Origin: Alphaproteobacteria bacterium
GTDB lineage: Bacteria; Pseudomonadota; Alphaproteobacteria; UBA9219
NCBI GenBank assembly: GCA_028693775.1
Contig: JAQUUS010000042.1
Span: 1-9,647 of the forward strand
Length of the DNA: 9,647 bases
Direction of reading: 5' to 3'
Positions within the stretch are counted from its first letter, which is position 1. Each line of letters starts with the position of its first letter. The notes beneath the pieces are model-generated. The model did no database searches, was not told where the DNA came from, and was given only the letters and a program-made list of their open reading frames with translations. The position numbers were made by a program, and so were the translations under genes. This document shows, piece after piece, positions 6,425-9,647 of the stretch.

Positions 6425-7678
6425 TTAGCAGCCGCAATCGACGGCCGTGCAGACGACTTTCTTGCCGCCGCCCGAGCAGGTCCACTGCCAATACGGGCTA
6501 GTGGCGTCAACGTGCGTCACCGAACTCGCCTTGCTTCCGGATGGGCACAGGTCAGCTGTCGGGGCCGTTTCATACTCCTGCCCCGCCGCCGGGCCGCATC
6601 CGACCGACGATGAGGTATCTTCCTCCGTCGCACAGCTCGCTGTCAGGGGCCCGGATTTGCAGGTCCATGCCCACGGGTTCGTCGATGAGAATCCCGACGC
6701 AACGCCGACGCTGCAAAGGCTTGAGCTCGGAGGCGTGCTCGAATAGACGACTCCGTCCGCCTTTCCGCACTTCGGCGCCGCAACCGGCGCGTTGCACGAT
6801 AGCTCGGCCATTGTGCTGTCCGTTCCCTTCGCATAGCAGACCCATGACCACGGGCCGCTTCCAGAGATATCCTTCGCCATGACGCCGGAGCCCGAACACA
6901 GGGTCGGATCCGACGCAACCGGGGCCGTGCTCCGGGGCACGCCGTCCGCAGGACCGCAGGTGCCGGTGATGTAGTCGAAGGTGCCTTCGACCCAGCCGGA
7001 TGTGTCGTAGTTCCAGTACGGCCACGATGTCGGTACAGAATCTCCAGACACCTTCAATGCGCGCCACATCGGCCATACGATCTGGAACGAATCGCCGGAG
7101 TCGCACATGAAGACCGACGAAACGTCCTTGCCGCTCGGATACGTCAGCGCAGGACTTTGGACCCTGCTGTACGGAAGCGGCGTCGTTGTGCTGTCGGTTG
7201 AACAGGTTTTGTGGGGCTTGATTTCGCCCATTGTCCGGCGCGCGCACTTGACCAGTCGCGCATAGACATATTTGCCGGTCGACATGGGCGTTCCCGGATT
7301 ATATGCGTCGTCCCACATATTGAGGAACGACGACCACTCCTCCGGCGTCCGGAACGGAACGAAGATATCGTAGCTCGCCATGTCGTCCACAAAGCGGCAA
7401 GCCATCACGGTGTTTCCGTCAAGCGTGCGCGGAACGTCAACCGGGATCTGCGTGAGCTCGCCATACTGGCTACGCAATCCGACGTAATTCGCGCTCGAAA
7501 CGTCTGTCCATGCGATCGGTCCGCATATACTGTTGTCGAGAGGGGCTCCCCCGGGACCTCGCGGGTCGCAGGTTTTTTCGGTTTGCGCATGCACCTCTTG
7601 CGGCGTCACTACGCCAAGCGCCATGCCGGAAAGAAGAATGCCCCAACAAATCGCTATCCTGGAAAACCTGCTTGTCAT
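6425..7678 (-). CDS. Exported cysteine-rich repeat protein
   Basis: This is a 417-residue protein of unknown function. Residues 1-31 form a signal peptide (basic start, hydrophobic core, cleavage probably after VHA), so it should be exported. Residues 35-235 are an unrecognised domain with several cysteines and many aromatic residues. From 241 to 410 there are three tandem modules of four cysteines each: C241-C261-C281-C295, C304-C322-C340-C349 and C361-C378-C401-C410. Each follows the pattern CG-x-A-x-G, then a Pro-rich stretch, LC, a PW-x-W-x-C or YWQWTC core and a last cysteine. Similar CG...LC...WTWTC repeats occur in secreted proteins of several environmental bacteria. The protein ends CTAVDCGC. 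ATG 7678 has GAGGG upstream. The gene converges on phoH with a 10-nt gap and has its own promoter. Confidence 0.8.
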   Translation of the reverse strand: MTSRFSRIAICWGILLSGMALGVVTPQEVHAQTEKTCDPRGPGGAPLDNSICGPIAWTDVSSANYVGLRSQYGELTQIPVDVPRTLDGNTVMACRFVDDMASYDIFVPFRTPEEWSSFLNMWDDAYNPGTPMSTGKYVYARLVKCARRTMGEIKPHKTCSTDSTTTPLPYSRVQSPALTYPSGKDVSSVFMCDSGDSFQIVWPMWRALKVSGDSVPTSWPYWNYDTSGWVEGTFDYITGTCGPADGVPRSTAPVASDPTLCSGSGVMAKDISGSGPWSWVCYAKGTDSTMAELSCNAPVAAPKCGKADGVVYSSTPPSSSLCSVGVASGFSSTNPWAWTCKSGPLTASCATEEDTSSSVGCGPAAGQEYETAPTADLCPSGSKASSVTHVDATSPYWQWTCSGGGKKVVCTAVDCGC

Positions 7679-7784
7679 GGAGACCCTCGCAGCTGGTCAA
7701 AGAGCAACCCTTCGGACGCAAAAAATCGCGGACCGGTGTCGCCCAAGATGCGGATGATGACATAAATGCATTAATGGCTTCTTA

Positions 7785-7814
7785 ATTATAGCTATTTCGG
7801 CGCTCGGGGCACAA
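7785..7814 (-). promoter_or_regulatory. Promoter of the cysteine-rich protein gene
   Basis: On the minus strand a perfect -10 TATAAT (7790-7785) lies 18 nt after TTGTGC (7814-7809). Transcription would start near 7778, giving a leader of about 100 nt before the ATG at 7678. The -35 is a partial match. Confidence 0.55.
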
Positions 7815-7828
7815 GGCGCCCTCGTCCG

Positions 7829-7862
7829 CAAAAAACAAGCCATTCTAAATAAAGGTTTTTTG
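7829..7862. repeat. AT-rich inverted repeat after the LOG gene
   Basis: CAAAAAAC (7829-7836) and GTTTTTTG (7855-7862) form an 8-bp inverted repeat with an 18-nt loop, starting about 24 nt past the LOG-gene stop. The minus strand reads a six-T run at its end. The stem is almost all A:T, so it is a weak terminator candidate at best. Confidence 0.3.
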
Positions 7863-7885
7863 AATTGCTTCTTCCGCGCCTTGGG

Positions 7886-8467
7886 CTACATGCGCCCGGT
7901 CAACGGCGTTTGCTGTACGGCCATTTGCCGGTCCAGCAAGGCAAACGCATCGTCGACAGACGTTGCGACTTCGTAGAGCGACGAATCGGTCGGCGCGGCA
8001 AAACCTTCGGAAATCGCCCGGTCGATCAGCTTCAGCATGTCGTCCCAATAACCGTCTTGATTTAACACGATAATCGGATCGTTATGCAGTTTGAGCTTTC
8101 GCCATGTGATGATTTCGAATGTTTCGTCCAGCGTTCCAAACCCGCCCGGCAAAACCAGAAATGCATCGGAGCGGTCCACCATCATTCGTTTGCGCGTGTG
8201 CATGTCGGGCACTATGTGCAGTTCGGTCAACCCTGTGTGTTCGGGCTCCTGACTCCGCAAATGTTCGGGGATAATCCCAACAACAGGGCTTCCTCCCGCA
8301 AGGACGGAATCCGCAACGATGCCCATCAGGCCTACATGACCGCCGCCGTAGATAAGACGCAATTTCCGGCGCGCGATCTCCTCGCCAACCTTTTGAGCCG
8401 ATATTTTATATTTTGGATCGACTTTGCCCGAAGAGCCGCAATAAACGCATAACGATGACAATATCAA
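7886..8467 (-). CDS. LOG-family phosphoribohydrolase (TIGR00730 type)
   Basis: LOG proteins are cytoplasmic Rossmann-fold enzymes that cleave nucleoside 5'-monophosphates to free base and ribose 5-phosphate. Plant and some bacterial members release active cytokinins; others act generally on AMP. The 193-residue product has CVYCGSS (7-13), GGGHVGLMG (41-49), the conserved Arg-Lys of MHTRKRMMVDRSD (89-101) and the catalytic PGGFGTLDE (107-115). The stretch before CVYCGSS has no ATG or GTG; possible starts are TTG at 8467 or TTG at 8461, both with a weak purine-rich sequence upstream. I keep 8467. An upstream terminator separates it from the 163-residue gene, so it should have its own promoter; TATTAT (8497-8492) is a possible -10. 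Substrate cannot be told from sequence. Confidence 0.92.
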   Translation of the reverse strand: MILSSLCVYCGSSGKVDPKYKISAQKVGEEIARRKLRLIYGGGHVGLMGIVADSVLAGGSPVVGIIPEHLRSQEPEHTGLTELHIVPDMHTRKRMMVDRSDAFLVLPGGFGTLDETFEIITWRKLKLHNDPIIVLNQDGYWDDMLKLIDRAISEGFAAPTDSSLYEVATSVDDAFALLDRQMAVQQTPLTGRM

Positions 8468-8523
8468 GATAAGTTCTCTTTCTCTCGCTGGATAATAGGC
8501 GAGAACTATAGGCCCTAATTACT

Positions 8524-8556
8524 AAAAAGAGGCTAACCCGCCTTTTGGCAAGCCTC
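8524..8556 (-). terminator. Rho-independent terminator of the 163-residue gene
   Basis: On the minus strand GAGGCT (8556-8551) pairs with AGCCTC (8534-8529), with an inner GCC-AAAA-GGC, followed by TTTTT (8528-8524). The hairpin overlaps the last codons and the TAG stop (8535-8533) of the gene it ends. Confidence 0.7.
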
Positions 8557-9024
8557 CGCCTGCCTGCGGGACGGAGCGGAAAGATACTTTCCGATCAATT
8601 GGATAAACGGCCTCGCCTCCTGCATAAACAACATCAGGGGATAGAAGACAAGATCCGGCTTGACCACGCAGGAGATATCGAACACGCCTCCCGCCGATAT
8701 TTTGCTCGTCACATCAACCCCGAAACGCACGTTGGGCAGCACACGCGACGAGACGATGATGGTTTTGATGGCTTCCCGCCGCTCCACGGATTCGACCGTA
8801 TAGGGCATGTAGCCGATCGTTGCGTTGACGAGGAAACTTTGGTCGCTTTCCCGGTTCACGCGATGAACGTCGAAGTTAAGCCCGTCGTAGCTGAAACAAA
8901 AACGCTCCACCGTTTTGTAGGGAGTCGTTGTCAGCTTTTCGGTGAGCCTGCCTAATAATTCTTCGAAATTGGGAGAAAAGTCGGCCGTTTTATCGAAAAG
9001 GGGCCCTGACACGGCTTCGGACAT
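8533..9024 (-). CDS. Hypothetical protein, 163 residues
   Basis: I do not recognise this protein. It has no signal peptide or membrane segment and looks like a small soluble alpha/beta protein. It starts with a Phe/Leu-rich helix (FEELLGRLTEKL, 20-31), then FCFSYDGLNFDVHRV strands, IGYMPYTVESVERREAIKTI (71-90), a GVDVTSKISAGGVFDISCVV segment and a closing LVFYPLMLFMQEARPF helix. The order (helix, strands, 'small residue-G-x-x-P', helix, strands, helix) recalls CesT/YbjN-like chaperone folds, but that is only a pattern impression. Coding is supported by the clean frame, the GC-rich third positions and the terminator at its end. ATG 9024 lacks a clear ribosome-binding site and no better in-frame start is visible. 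It is divergent from psd. Confidence 0.75.
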   Translation of the reverse strand: MSEAVSGPLFDKTADFSPNFEELLGRLTEKLTTTPYKTVERFCFSYDGLNFDVHRVNRESDQSFLVNATIGYMPYTVESVERREAIKTIIVSSRVLPNVRFGVDVTSKISAGGVFDISCVVKPDLVFYPLMLFMQEARPFIQLIGKYLSAPSRRQAEACQKAG

Positions 9025-9037
9025 TGCACAATGGGGG

Positions 9038-9072
9038 TTGCTGTTGGCTTTATCGGGAGACTATCATACATT
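9038..9072 (+). promoter_or_regulatory. Candidate promoter of psd
   Basis: Two overlapping readings exist: TTGCTG (9038-9043) with an 18-nt spacer and TATCAT (9062-9067), or TTGGCT (9044-9049) with a 17-nt spacer and TACATT (9067-9072). Either gives a leader of about 70-80 nt. The minus strand reads TATGAT over 9068-9063, so a promoter for the divergent 163-residue gene may overlap. Confidence 0.4.
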
Positions 9073-9150
9073 ATTCGCCGCTCAAGAACAGCTTCGTTAT
9101 TCCTCAAACAAAAACCCATAGTCCGGCAATCGCCTGAACAGGAAACAAAA

Positions 9151-9647
9151 ATGCAAAGCTTCGATCCCTTCGTCTATTTTCACAAAGAAGGTTGGCCTTT
9201 TATCGCCATCGCTTTGGTCGTTTTGTTCGCGTTCGCCTTTCTGGGGGAAACCGCGTTCTTTATCGGGCTCGTTCTTACGGTCTGGTGCTTCTATTTCTTC
9301 CGCAACCCGGACCGCGTCACGCCCGTTCGCGAAGGACTCGTTGTCAGCCCGGCAGACGGACGCATCGTTGCCGTTCAGGATGTCGTTCCGGACAAAGAGC
9401 TCGGACTCGGCGACAAAACGCGGACGCGCATCAGCATCTTTCTCAACGTCTTCAACGTTCACGTCAATCGCGTCCCCGCAGACGGCAAGGTCGCTTTCCG
9501 CCACTACAGGCCGGGCAAGTTCCTCAACGCCTCGCTGGACAAGGCCAGCGTCGATAACGAACGCATGGCGCTTACCATCGAGATGACCGGCGATCACCCT
9601 TATGCAGGACAGCTCATCGGCGTCGTTCAGATCGCCGGGCTCATCGC
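9151..9647 (+). CDS. psd: Phosphatidylserine decarboxylase proenzyme, 3' end beyond the window
   Basis: Psd removes CO2 from phosphatidylserine to give phosphatidylethanolamine at the inner membrane. The 165 complete codons seen belong to the short (about 230-residue, archaeal-type) family. Two hydrophobic stretches (about 15-31 and 34-50) form the membrane anchor. Then come SPADGRIVAV (66-75) with a conserved Asp, the catalytic-region FLNVFNVHVNRVPADGKV (97-114) and YRPGKFLNASLDKAS (119-133). The Gly-Ser site where the proenzyme cuts itself to make its pyruvoyl group lies beyond the edge, so activity cannot be judged. ATG 9151 has AGGA (9140-9143) at good spacing. pssA often follows psd and may lie just outside the window. 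Confidence 0.95.
   Translation, partial: MQSFDPFVYFHKEGWPFIAIALVVLFAFAFLGETAFFIGLVLTVWCFYFFRNPDRVTPVREGLVVSPADGRIVAVQDVVPDKELGLGDKTRTRISIFLNVFNVHVNRVPADGKVAFRHYRPGKFLNASLDKASVDNERMALTIEMTGDHPYAGQLIGVVQIAGLI

Overview
The window looks like chromosomal core sequence from a GC-rich alphaproteobacterium. The signs are an Nfu-type Fe-S scaffold, TsaB, a TetR/COQ9-like protein, a zinc-free L36, a class I (DhnA-type) aldolase and a short Psd. The cysteine-rich repeats of the secreted protein would fit a Micavibrio- or Rhodospirillales-like lineage, but that placement is a guess. I see no phage, IS, CRISPR, tRNA or rRNA.

Left part, minus strand (1-2678): fba (class I fructose-bisphosphate aldolase) is followed by a terminator. 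Then comes a tight run nfu - tsaB - TetR/COQ9-like gene, with a 6-nt gap and then a TGATG overlap; the last gene runs off the left edge. Centre-left, plus strand (2871-4895): cdsA and dxr are 9 nt apart, giving CDP-diacylglycerol synthesis and the first committed MEP-pathway step. Their usual neighbours are absent: there is no uppS just before cdsA and no rseP or bamA after dxr. Centre (5025-5150): rpmJ (L36, zinc-free type) stands alone on the minus strand with its own promoter and a strong terminator.

A gene-poor stretch of about 460 nt (5208-5670) leads into phoH (plus). phoH has no ATG, GTG or TTG at the place where its strong ribosome-binding site sits; an ATT codon is there instead. Converging on phoH is a minus-strand gene for an exported 417-residue protein with three four-cysteine repeats. 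Right part: a LOG-family phosphoribohydrolase and an unrecognised 163-residue protein (both minus), then psd (plus), cut by the right edge.

Functionally, CdsA and Psd belong to the same phospholipid route (CDP-diacylglycerol to phosphatidylserine to phosphatidylethanolamine), Dxr supplies isoprenoids, Nfu matures Fe-S proteins and TsaB supports tRNA t6A. The less ordinary items are the phoH start and leader, the repeat protein and the 163-residue protein. I found no clear undescribed multi-gene system.
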